A stretch of DNA of 64,000 bases from Plumapathes pennacea (lineage: Eukaryota; Cnidaria; Anthozoa; Antipatharia; Myriopathidae), in contig OZ038473.1 in assembly GCA_964036295.1 (NCBI GenBank), forward strand, positions 14,664,001-14,728,000. The letters run 5' to 3'. Below are positions 9,767 through 21,500 of the stretch, in pieces. The notes beneath the pieces were generated by a model. The model saw nothing but the letters and a program-made list of their open reading frames with translations, did no database searches and was not told the DNA's origin. How positions within the stretch are numbered: the stretch's first letter is position 1; the number at the start of each line of letters is the position of its first letter. Both the position numbers and the translations under genes were made by a program.

Positions 9767-10745
9767 ACGACGAACCGAACGTTAACGACCAACAATGAAA
9801 AGAAACTACGCAAAAACATTCGATGGAAAAATATCTAAGCGCAAAAAGAAAACGAATGGCCAACTGAAGGTTAAAAACTAACATTGAAAACGAACTACAC
9901 AAAAACATCCAAAGGAAAAATCATCTAAGCGCAAAAAAAAAAAAAAAAAAAAAAAATGGACGACGAACTTAACGTTAACGACCAACAATGAAAAGAAACT
10001 ACGCAAAAACATTCGATGGAAAAATATCTAAGCGCAAAAAGAAAACGAATGGCCAACTGAAGGTTAAAAACTAACATTGAAAACGAACTACACAAAAACA
10101 TCCAAAGGAAAAATCATCTAAGCGCAAAAAAAAAAAAAAAAAAAAAAAATGGACGACGAACCGAACGTTAACGACCAACAATGAAAAGAAACTACGCAAA
10201 ATCATCCGAGGGAAAAATCATCTAAGCGCAAAAAAAAAAAAAAAAAAAAAAATGGACGACGAACTCAACGTTAACGACCAACATTGAAAAGAAACTACGA
10301 TAAAACATCGAAGCGCGAAAAAAAAAATGAACAACTAACTGAACGTTAACGCCCAACATTGAAAAGAAACTACGATAAAACATCGAAGCGCGAAAAAAAT
10401 GAACAACTAACTGAACGTTAACGACCAACATTGAAAAGAAACTACGCAAAAACATTCGATGGAAAAACATCTAAGCGCAAAAAAAACGAATGGCTAACTG
10501 AACGTTAAAAACTAACATTGAAAACGAACTACGCAAAAACATCCGAGGGAAAAATCATCAAAGCGCAAAAAAAAATGAATGACTAACTGAACGTTGACGA
10601 CTAACATTGAAAACGAACTACGCAAAAACATCCAAAGGAAAAATCATCTAAGCGCAAAAAAAAAAAAAAAAAAAAAAAAATGGACGACGAACTGAAAGTT
10701 AACGACCAACATTGAAAAGAAACTACGCAAAATCATCCGAGGGAC
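7985..10745. repeat. A-rich satellite of about 100-bp units with poly-A cores
   Basis: More than 25 units share AATCATCTAAGCGC followed by a run of 8 to 29 A, then ATGGACGACGAAC and ACGTTAACGACCAACA, then GAAACTACGCAAAA. At least three unit types alternate; one has GCGCAAAAAGAAAAC instead of the long A-run. They form a higher-order repeat of about 205 bp, clearest at 9310-10140. Minus-strand reading frames here are periodic and rich in Phe (poly-T) and are artefacts. The A-runs vary in length between otherwise similar units. Confidence 0.95.
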
Positions 10746-11206
10746 AAGATTCGCATCCTTTTCGAATAAAACTTGAAACCAAAAAATAAAAAACCAAAAC
10801 CGAATTCAGTTTTAATCACAAGAAAGAAATAACACAAAATTCCTGGGTTGATATCACGTTAGCACATTCGAAACCATATTAACATTTTGCGCCACAATCA
10901 AACCAAGAAATATTCGCCTATTTACTTGATGTGAAATTGATCTATTTTGACCGTGGGTCTGAACTACATTCGGCCTTGTGGCCACTTCCCGAGGAACTAG
11001 TAACAAACAAGAAAGAAACACTCTCTCTTCGACAAGTAATTAAAGTACAGAAAGGGCCCGCTGCCCTGCTAACAAAAGACAAAACGTCCTTATTAACCGA
11101 AAATTTCGCAAGCGCAAAAAGTTCTGAAGCTTCGTTTCTCCTATTTACGCGCGATAAATATAAACCAGACAGCAAATACAAACAAGGTTTACCTTTACTT
11201 CGAGGT

Positions 11207-11750
11207 AGAACTCCGGCAAAGCCTTCGACTTTCGACTGCCCTGCAAAGAAGAGAGAAACGTCTTCAATAAACGAACATTTTACAAACGCGAGCTCTTTAG
11301 CCGCTTACAAAGCCGATACATCTGCAGCGTTTTGAAACTTCACTGACTGCTTCCTTTCCCTTCATTTCACGTAGAAATTTGACCAGACTTGCCTCAAGTT
11401 TAGAGTCCGAACGGGTCCGTACGTCTGTCCTGCTTGCAGTTCGGGAAGCAACTGACTGAAATGACGAGAAGCAGATGGAAGAACTCCGGCAAAGCCTTCG
11501 ACTTTCGACTGCCCTGCAAAGAAGAGAGAAACGTCTTCAATAAACGAACATTTTACAAACGCGAGCTCTTTAGCCGCTTACAAAGCCGATACATCTGCAG
11601 CGTTTTGAAACTTCACTGACTGCTTCCTTTCCCTTCATTTCACGTAGAAATTTGACCAGACTTGCCTCAAGTTTAGAGTCCGAACGGGTCCGTACGTCTG
11701 TCCTGCTTGCAGTTCGGGGAGCAACTGACTGAAATGACGAGAAGCAGATG
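11207..11750. repeat. 273-bp direct tandem duplication
   Basis: Copy 1 (11207-11479) and copy 2 (11480-11750) are almost identical, both starting AGAACTCCGGCAAAGCC and ending GACGAGAAGCAGATG. Upstream lies an open frame from 10931 that begins with GTG, not ATG, and crosses into copy 1. A minus-strand open frame of 94 codons covers copy 2. I recognise no domain in either strand. Confidence 0.9.
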
Positions 11751-11841
11751 CAATATATAGAGGACATGTGCACGGGGAATGTGCACGGGGAATGTGCACG
11801 GCAGCAAAAACACGTGCAATACGCAAGTAAAACACAATAGC

Positions 11842-12072
11842 CTTCATTAGTCAAAGGCTAATCATTGCAGATGCGAGGCCAATATTCCACGAGAATGCAC
11901 GCATTTGGCAAAATATGTGTAAATATGCAGTAAAACCGGTTTACAACAGCCTGTTCATTGGTCAAAGGCTAATCATTGCAGATGCAAGGCCAATACACCG
12001 CATTTGGCAAAATATGTGTGAAATATGTAAAACCGGTTTACAACAGCCTTTCATTGGTCAAAGGCTAATTAT
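11842..12072. repeat. About 97-bp imperfect tandem repeat
   Basis: Two to three copies carry the same blocks in order: GGTCAAAGGCTAATCATTGCA, AGGCCAATA, CATTTGGCAAAATATGTGT and AAAACCGGTTTACAACAGCC. Repeated CCAAT and ATTGGTCAA motifs occur, but no gene start follows. Confidence 0.75.
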
Positions 12073-12264
12073 TCAGCAGGGCCCACGAGACACGCACACA
12101 AAAAAATCGCGCACGGGTGTTTCACAATATCTTATTCTCCAGTAAACAAGTCTTCGTTTGGAGTTTGTGGATAATTCTTGATGTTTTACAACAAGCGTTG
12201 CACGAACAACAAAACCTGCACTTGTATATGCTGTCGTATCCACCGTTTTGTCTGCAGTCTTTTC

Positions 12265-12300
12265 TCCCGCCCCCGCCCCCGCCCCACCCCCCTCCCCCCG
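12265..12300. repeat. C-rich CCCGCC simple repeat
   Basis: A short CCGCCCCCGCCCC tract. The surrounding 12.1-12.85 kb contains overlapping short open frames on both strands without a recognisable domain, so I call no gene there. Confidence 0.7.
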
Positions 12301-12860
12301 CCTTGTAATTTTGTCACTCGCCCTCAGTCTCCCTTCTGCCACCAGTACAAAATGGCGCCCGTAAACACTCTTCAACCGCATGGAATGAGACCGCCACCTA
12401 CGCAGGCTACTTTGTCCAATGAGCGCTGACTCAAGCATAATGCAATCGTATGGTAGAAAAACCTACTTACCGCGGTGGAATAGAAAACTACCTGCGACTC
12501 CTACATACCTCTTAAATGACCGTATCCAAAACGAACTGTGAGTCTTGCAACGGCTTCCATTACGATCCTCACGCCGCTTATGCTGCCGCTTGTGCAATGA
12601 TGGCGACGGCTTCTAGTACCAATTCTTTTGCCGTTCCACGGCTTCCCGTCTCTAAACCTCTCGCAGTTAATTCTAGTGCTCATGCAGGGACGATTGCAAA
12701 GACCGGCGATGGCTTCCTGGGCTCAATCCTCTCGGGGAGGGGACGCTCATAACATGACAGGCAGCATACGTCATTTTCTGCGCTGCGTATTTCACAGTGA
12801 TTCTGAAACAAACAAAAAAAACAAACATTTCTCTCTCTCGGTGTGCCTACTCTGCTTTGA

Positions 12861-13094
12861 AACCCGGTAAGGGGAAAGGGGGTACTCCTCAACATTTTGG
12901 GTGGGAGTGAGACCAAAATGTGCAATTTTTGACCCTATTTCAGACCAAAATGTGCTATTTTCGACCCTATTTCAGACCAAAGGTTAAAATCGATACCCTA
13001 TTTAAGACTAAAATGCTAAAAATTAAACCCTTTGGGGCAGCACATACTGTATCTATATGGGCTCATATATGGGAGTACCCCATCCCCTGGGGTG
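12861..13094 (+). mobile_element. GGGGTACTC-family non-autonomous element
   Basis: The left end carries GGGGAAAGGGGGTACTCC and the right end, in reverse complement, CCCCAGGGGATGGGGTACTCCC. The interior is a short tandem of GACCAAAATGTGCAATTTT-like and GACCCTATTTCA-like units. The same interior occurs inverted at 2990-3128 and 4540-4643. No matching target-site duplication was seen for this copy, so the boundaries are approximate. Confidence 0.6.
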
Positions 13095-13523
13095 CATTGC
13101 AAAATCATCTCAACTGAAAGTGATATCAAACTACTGCACTATCCAAGTAAACATGGCTTTTTTCCCACAATTTGTCAAGAGACAGTATGGGTGACAAAGA
13201 ATTCATAGAATTTCCAGCTACCCACTGTGCAAGTAATCAGATGCTGAGTTGTCAACACAATACTGCGTAAATTATTACTGTTTTAATAGTAAGGAGAATT
13301 TGTATTTTGAGAGTTGCTAGGACTGAAAGAGTTAAAAGAAAATAAACCAAACATAGGAAAGAAACTACATATCTGACCTCTTCACTGAGCATATTCCATC
13401 CAAACCTACGGAACTTGGTACAAAATGTCCACGTTTGCACATCACCACTAGTTCAAGACGCATATTTCAGAGTGTCCCTGTAAAGAAAGAGACAAATGTT
13501 ACTTCTCTGTTAATTATGTGATA

Positions 13524-13958
13524 CAGTAGACATCCACTTATAAGAACCTACATTTTTACAAGTCAGCCTGAATAGGTTTTGTGAGTGTTTACTGGGAAAT
13601 CAGGCTGTTAAGGTTCTTAATTAGGCTCTTATTTATTCAGGGGTTTAAACTGTAGTTATAAACTGTTCAGAAACAGTACATATTATAATAAAACTACATG
13701 GGAACAGTATCTTTAGAAACTGTAAATAGATAGGCAACCCAATAGATCAAATAAGTATTGTACAGTTGTAGTAAAGTACATTTTACTCATACAATTAATG
13801 CCTGCTTTTTCAATTAACTTAAAATGACTGATCTTACAAATAAGAACCTATTTCAAATGTCAGGCTGAGTGGGTTCTTATATAATTGGGGTCTATAATTT
13901 CTAAATTTCAGCCTGCAGGTTCCTAATCCACTGGTTCTTATAAACCAGTGTTTTACTG
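13524..13958. mobile_element. pogo/Tigger-like MITE, 435 bp
   Basis: The left end reads CAGTAGACATCCACTTATAA and the reverse complement of the right end reads CAGTAAAACACTGGTTTATAA, both continuing to GAACC. TA dinucleotides flank the ends (13522-13523 and 13959-13960), the target site of Tc1/mariner-pogo elements. CAGTAGAACCT-like ends are typical of Tigger/pogo families (established knowledge). The internal sequence repeats TTCTTA and AGGCTG motifs and has no transposase frame. Confidence 0.65.
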
Positions 13959-14203
13959 TACTAGAAAACATACAGTTGAAGGAAACCCCAGTTGCTAGGA
14001 CAAATTGCCATTGTTGGCTATACTATAGTCTAAATTAAGAAATATTTTGAGTAGAAAACCATAAGATGGCAGTGCCCATGAAAATGCAAATCTCAAAATA
14101 AAGTCCAACCACTCTTTTTATAAAATAAAAGTTTTCTATTGTTTTTAAACTAATTTTCAAGCCAATGATTTAATGGCTTTTTATCTCAACACCTAGGTTT
14201 TCC

Positions 14204-14790
14204 TTTAAGGCCCTGTTTATGTATATGAGAAAAAGTTGGCCCGGGGACCTGATTCACCCTGGACATGCTAACTATTCATACATTTCTTTATAAATTGAAG
14301 AGCAAGTGTACACAATAAATCACAACTTACCTCAAGGGCCAGGGTGACCCTGGGGGCAGGGACACTGGGTTAAATGAGACAAGGTGACCCTAGGTGCCCG
14401 ACCAACTTTTCTTCATGTAAACACTTTGGCTTGGGAGAGAGGGCCAACTCACATTTACAGAACACTGTTAAAAAAAAACAACAACAACAAAAAACAAGAT
14501 TTCAGCATAATCTAAAACACAAGAGCACGGAACTCAAGGATAAGACAATATTTCTTCAGTTTGTCATCTGTGGGCTGTATGTATAAACTGAGTTTTATAA
14601 ATTCTTCCCAGTCTCTAAACCAAGTGGGCCAGTTTTGACCTGGTTGGGGACCGGTCATTATTTATGCTGGAGGGGCCCCCCCTCCGGCATAAATTGGTCC
14701 CTTACCTGGGACAACTTGATTCCATGTAAGCACTCGGTAAACTTGACTCAGAGAGGAGGGCGACCACATAAACAATATTTCACAGGGAAG
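14204..14790. mobile_element. Probable DNA-transposon remnant
   Basis: GGCCCTGTTTATGTATATGAG on the left is loosely matched by the inverted GGGCGACCACATAAAC on the right. Internal GTGACCC-type and CATGTAA-CACT blocks recur in both halves, e.g. around 14415 and 14723. This resembles degenerate TIR elements, but ends and target site cannot be fixed. Confidence 0.3.
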
Positions 14791-15472
14791 AAAGAGGTTA
14801 GTTCAATCAATGGATGGCAAGCAATTGCCATGAATGAGATGCACGAAAGACAATAATTGTTGCAATTATCGCAAATGATTCTGACCCTGAAAAGTTTTCT
14901 GCACAAAACCACGACTGTAAACACAAAAACCCTCACAGCAAAAAGCCATCCATCAAGGTAAAAAATCATAACTCACCACAAAAGCCATTCCTCGTGCCAA
15001 CAGGCCATTCCTCACAGCAAAGCTGGAAATCTCACTACCTAAACAATGCACAACTCATAAAGATATACAACCATACTACACACTTAAGTGTCTTAAATAC
15101 AATACAGTTAAGCTCCTGCAGGCAACCACCTCAGATATTCGAAAAAATGATGACTCGAATTAAGCTGAAACAATAGAGGCTGGCTGCTTTATAAAAGAGC
15201 TTTTAGCATAAAGGTGCTCAGATGCTGCAGCCAGAACTTCCTTTAACTTTTAGACCGAGTTCTTATCGAAGAAACCATTATTGTGTTATGTCATATTTTT
15301 ACTGTAAATGCAATCAATAAGTGTTCACTTACAGTAAAGTGTTGACTAATAGGAGCCGAACCTTTTGAGTAGTCACTTACGAGAGCTTAAAACAAAGGAA
15401 AATCAAAGTAACATATCAGCAAGTCTACATAAGTCTACTATATCTGCACAAGTCAACACAAGTCTAATAAAT

Positions 15473-15478
15473 TTTATT
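15473..15478 (-). terminator. Polyadenylation signal of the LRRC27-like gene
   Basis: AATAAA on the minus strand (TTTATT on +) lies 44 bp downstream of the TGA stop of the LRRC27-like gene, inside TAATAAATTTTATT. Distance and orientation fit the gene's 3' end. Confidence 0.6.
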
Positions 15479-15521
15479 CATAAAACATCAGTTAAACTTA
15501 ATGCATTGTTTCTTGTCAAAG

Positions 15522-18500
15522 TCATATCTTGGTGATTCGATTCTTTGTGGGAGAATGTCTATTTCTGGTTGCTGGTGGAACATCGTCTCCAGTAAAAGCG
15601 CGAAGCCTGTACTCTAACTCTCGTCTGTTTCCTACATCTCGCTGAAACTTGTGCGCCTGTTTGATAAATAAATGTTATCAGAATAAATATTATTAAAGTA
15701 AGTAAGCAAGGACTGTACGTTGATTGTGATGGTCTGCACTAGAGTATTCTCCAGGAAGTGTTGTTGTTGACTGACTTCCTGAGTGGAGGTCATCTTCAGA
15801 GTCAATTGAGGTTTTGTCAGATGGTCGTATTTATAACGCAAATGATGATTCAGGAAAAAACAACAAGAAAAAAAAACAGTTCCAACTCAAGCTGATGTCA
15901 AATTGACGTGTGTGCTATGTAGATTTGATGAGTGCATGAATTTGCTGGCCTTTACCAATCAGATGTACTTTATCTCACAATATAGCAAACTGTAGCTCAC
16001 CATTTCCAGATTTTTCCTGGCCGACTCTAACTCTTCCTGGATGTTACTGTGTGTTTTTCTTCTGTGTTCTTGCAACTTGCCCATGTGTATTTTGATTCGA
16101 GCTTCCAGCTCTCGATCCAGCAATGCTCTGAATAGAATTGAATTGTTTTAGTGTAAACCAAAACAAACTGACAAACATCAGGATGACCGCTTTACACTTT
16201 TCTCTGAGCTGATCGAACAACTTACCTTTGTGGGGCATCTTTGTCTTTACCGTCCAATAACTCCTTCAGAGCTTTTGCGTAGCCCGGTGGCTGCTACAAA
16301 AAAACAAATCACAAAGGGTTAACACATGGTAATGGCTGGAGTGACTGAAGACTGAAGGTGTCGGATCCGCGATTCAACTTTTATTTACTGGTTAAACTCA
16401 ACTTGAAGTAGCAGTAGTAGGTTTCTGTAACACAGCAGTCAGATAAAGCACAAATGGAAAAGAAATAACAGAGAAAATAATAATTATAATATTATTATAA
16501 CTGACAGTAAGCATTCCGAACAACCGCGCTCGTAGCTGGTAAAACATAACTGCAGCAATCTGACTGATTGCATGCCAAGAAAATGAATGTAACAATGGAA
16601 AATAAACCAATGAAAATAGAGTAGAGGACAATGAAGCCTGTAGAAAATTACCGAATCTGACAACACAAAGCGAACGAGGACAATACCGAAAAAGTAAGCT
16701 AACTGCAGCCTAGATAAACAAAGAGTAATGAAATGACAACACTGAAAAAATAAGCTAATTACGGCCTAGATAAACAAAGAAATGAAATGCTGTGCATGCT
16801 TGCACTTGCGAATCTAACAAAAGGAAAAGTCCATAAAAGTGCTGTACAAGGACAATCTCTTGATATTTTATTTGATATTTTCTTAGTGGGGTCAAAACTT
16901 TAGTTGACCATATTACTTGAGCTAACATGTGCCATTAGAATAAAGTCATGTCACTCATCCCCCCCCCCCCCCCCCCCCCTCACACACACCTATACTCCAA
17001 GACAGAGATAAGACACTGCACCTTTTCTTTCTCTTCTTCAGCAGACTGTTCGGTCCCATAAGGCGCTTTGACGTCAACTGCACGGAGAAAATGAATGAAA
17101 TGATTTAGTTTCATTAGTTAGAGAGCACGTAGTTGTCATGTGTTTTTACCTGCTGGGGGACCTTTGATTGCGGCAAGTCTCTGCTTTTGTTGACGAAGTC
17201 GCTTAGTGTGATCGCGCCAGCTGTCCAAAGCCTGTTTGTCCCTTCAAAACATAAAACAATGAAATAATGAGGAGAACATGCAAGATAAAGGTCATCTGTA
17301 GTGTGGTATCTGCAATACAGGCACTATGGCAGCGAAGCCGTTATATAGTGTTTCATGATCCTCCCCTTGTCAGGGCTCTAAAGTGTACTCTTCAACAACA
17401 AACTACGGAATTTCAACAAAAAACGTTTCCCTTGCACAAAATCCCAAAATGAATACTTTTATAACCACTTCTCATTTATTGCCATGCCATGATAATTAAG
17501 CGTCAATAGTGCCTTTAAAACATCTCACAAAGATGGAATCAGTTAAAACTTTACTTAGCCGTACTACCAACTAAATCAGTTGTGTCGCGCGACCGGAGAC
17601 AATTGTCCGTACATCCATCCATCAGCTACAGGAAAATGTCTGGTAAACTTCCTTTTTCCACCCACTCACCCGATGGCACACGAGACCATAAACAAGACGA
17701 TGGCACCCAATCATACCCAATCGTGCATTCGTATCTAATTCGACTTTCGTTCGACGCCTATGTGCATGTTTCGTGAATTTCATCTTAACAAGTTCCTGAA
17801 GCAAGCCATCGTGTCGATTTTGCCCATCCAAAAAGACACACTAGCTCTCCCTGGAATTCAGTGCACCCAAATCACCAGGACCTACTCAGTGGATGCATTA
17901 CTGAACTTTTAGAAGGTGTAGTTCAAGTTATTTGGAAAATGTAAGAACAACAAGCACACAGTTGCATCCTAGGCTAGCACCCCCAGGGTGGGTGGGTACT
18001 CAATAGCAATTTGGATAGGGGGGTTCCACTGACTCTATAAAACCCTGACGCTATTCAAGACACAAAAATGAACATTTTGCTACCCTGTCTAAGACAAAGT
18101 GCTCTAATTTGATACCCTGTTCAAGACTAAGTTTAGATAAGTTAGCCTGCGTTGCACGCGTTTCCACTGGAGCACACAAAGAAATCACGTGAAAATGGCA
18201 AGAGCAAAACATGTGGTTGAGGGGAAAGGAGACGAGGCAAAAATCTTCGGAAAACAGCCCTGTTTAAGACACAAAAATGTAAAATTTGATACCCTGTTTA
18301 AGACAGAGGACCCTGAAAATGATACCCTATCAGGCAGAACATCTATATATAGCAAATATATGGGAGTACCCCTGGGGCTGGCACGTAGCTGTATGAACAC
18401 TTCACTAACAACAAGAACAGTTGAGTATACTCACTTCCTTCGTTGAGAGATCAGAGCTTCTTTCTCATTTAAAGCTGCATTGATTGCCATCTTGTGTTGT

Positions 18501-21500
18501 TCCGCGATTCTTGATTCATAGTCTGGGAATGTTGGTGCAGCGGCGTCATACTGGAAGCGCAGTGCCGTACTACTGGGTGCACTACAATTAAGGGCAAAAA
18601 ACGGTATGAGGAATAAAAATCACCGACTTGAAAATATTGATGTTGATGACTTGACTCTAGACTCGCGAGATGTCCGGTTGCTGAGGATTTATTGGGTTCA
18701 CTTTACAGCTACACAAAATGGTTGATCGATTTATTGACTGACTGAAGAACTACTGTAGCCTAGAAAGGAGTGACAACAGACTAAGACTAAGCTGCTGACC
18801 ATCAAAAATAATCACAGGCACACTAAAACACTCTAGAGACAGGAAAAAACAGAGAGTTGCGGCTAGCTGGCAACAGTATTAACAATTAAAGCTTGAACGT
18901 ACAATAAGCTGCAAATACTTTTGCTGTGATCAATAAACAGTATCAGTGAATTGAAAATTTTTATTCTTACCTCGCAGATTTTGAGCTCGTTTTCTTCTTG
19001 GACCTTGACGTCACCACGGACGCAGACCACTCTCTAGAGCGAACGTCCGCTGACAAGCCCCTGCTGGACTGCAGTGCCATTCTTTGTTTGTCATACTCAA
19101 GTCGTATTTTGTCAGAACGCGAGGGAGGAGGGTGAAACGCAACTGGAGTATTGATTGGGCCATTCAGAGCTGCCTCTTTGGAGCTGGTGCGCCGACGAGC
19201 TTTGTGACCAGCGCATGTCCTCTCTGTAGAAACAATAGAGAAATGCAGTCAGACTTAAGCAATCAGCTATCAGTTTATGAGAATAAAGTCATTTATGGTT
19301 AACACAGCCACATATATCAGTATAACTACAGACACAATCAACATCTGGTTAGCTAAACTTACACTACCTTGATAGATATGAGCACAACTATATTTCCTGG
19401 ATTGAGGTGAAAAGTGTGGTGTGAACGAAACAAACCCGCTTGTCTTCAGAATGAGATGAAGTACAGTCATGGAGAGCCGTGCAGATCTGTATGAACTCAC
19501 AAGTTTCTACTGATACTCTATAAGACACTAAATGCTTTCCATCGTATAAAAAACACATCTTCTAATCTCCGTTGAAATAAAAATTATAAAATTTCATTAT
19601 TGCTTTCCTACATTTCCTTTGTAAAACTAAGTTATGATCAGAAAATATTCCTATTCCTACTTTGATAATTAAGACTTGTCCAATATTTCTACACTATGTA
19701 TTGTACAACGCATTTTCAGTTTCAGTTTGAGAATGTCTCAATGAACATAGCGAACTACTGACTATAAATTTAACTTCCAATGTTTCCTTTTTCCTTTTCG
19801 TACTTATAAACTAAATTAAACATTTTTTTATAGAAATCCTGCCAGATTTGATACAAATTAGAAGACACTATGAGCATTCACAAACCAACAATCCATTTGA
19901 CAAAAGAATGACACTAAGGAAGTGGGCTTGATGCAAAAGAAAGTATCACGTGTCCATTTCCGGCCGTGTATCAACGGTTTTTCTGACTTTTGCTGCCGTT
20001 ATGGGGCTCATTCGTCCGTCAGCTGTCAAATGAAACTTGCACACAACATTGATCAGAGGCACCTTCCTCAAATACGGGCTGGTCCGACTCATCATTGGGC
20101 GCCAACTGCCACTATATGATCCCGTGTAATAGTGTACAGTAATAAACCCTGTACGATCTGCAAGACACGTGACCTTGCCAAGACATGGCTGTCCTTTGAT
20201 GTAGAGTTTGTCTGGCACTTTCAGCGCGACCATGTCCCCGATTTCCACACTCCAACTACATGGTTTGTGTGGTGCAACCTGGTTCAACATCTGAGTGACG
20301 TGTTGCGCATGTTTAACACCTTCAGTCTTCACTTCACTAGCATGCTCATACCCCGGCACGCCTTCTAATTGTTCACAGTTCGCAATATCGTCTTGTTTTG
20401 TTAAAACTTCAGAGGCAGGGTTTGTAAAGACGTTGTTTTGCTTGGCGCTTTGGTCTGCAACACCCTCCTTTCGTGGGCAGTTCTTGTTTTTCCTTATCTT
20501 AGACTTCTTCGCATTACCATGACTTGCCTTCTTCTCCTCATTTTTAACTTCAATTGTTTTTTCTGTGTTTTCGTCTGCCTGCAGTTTCTGTCTGGTCATA
20601 TCAATGAGTCTGTTGTATTCTCTCACTTCAGACTTGTTTGAGACGTCCTTCTTAACCAGTTGGGCTCCAGTGGGCTTCTTCTGTCTTTGTATTGGTCTAT
20701 AATGCTGATCTTCTGTAGGTGGATTTTTTATGCGCTCTCGTTTCTCTTGCTCAAACTGCATTGCTTTGTGTCCTCTCAGCAAGTCCCGTGTTTCTTCAGT
20801 TGATCGATCCCTTGGTCTGGCAGCAGCTTGTATAATAGGAGGAAGCTTTACGCTCTCCATGAACGCTTTCTCTTTGCCCCACTGCTCATCGAAAGGCCCT
20901 CCCCTAGCGTGAAGCCCTAGCAAAGCAAATGGAAAGTGGATATCAGTATAGAAAATCTTGTCACTTTCACATCTTTTCCTCCAATTTACTTTGAATGTAT
21001 CACTTTTAAGGAAAGGTCTTTTTCTTTTCTTAAAAAAAAAGAAGGAAATTAAATGCTTTTGAAATTGGTACTGCGGGAGTTGAAGATGCTTCACCATGAC
21101 CAACTGATATCCACTATTCCATATTGCTTCTCTCAACAAAGCGACTTCATGAAACCAAAATATACACACCGTATGACTGTACCCGCTCATGTGAGTGACA
21201 CAACTCATCATGAGCACTAAACAATGTTTTATTCAAGTTCACGTTTATTCATTCATTTATTTATTTATTTATTTATTTATTTATCTACATATAAATATAC
21301 ACACACATACACACACACACATATATATAATATATTTATTTATTTATTTATTTATCTATTTATTTATTTATTTATTTATTTATAATTACTTTGGATTTTA
21401 ATCTGATTGGTTGAAAGTTACATTCCTTACAAATTATAAAGCCTCTGTGATTGGTGGTGTAGCATTTGCCTTGGTTTTATTACAACTTTATCATAAAGTT

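Noticed and set aside
7985-10745. Phe-rich minus-strand frames and CRISPR-like regular repeats
   Set aside because: The frames come from poly-A runs in satellite units. There are no unique spacers or cas genes, and the genome is eukaryotic.
10931-11335. 134-codon plus-strand open frame
   Set aside because: It begins with GTG rather than ATG, has no recognisable domain, and runs into a tandem DNA repeat.
20917-21217. Upstream extension of the long minus-strand frame at the LRRC27 exon 7
   Set aside because: A clean acceptor at 20917-20919 joins in phase to the upstream exon; the extension is intron sequence rich in Phe/Lys.
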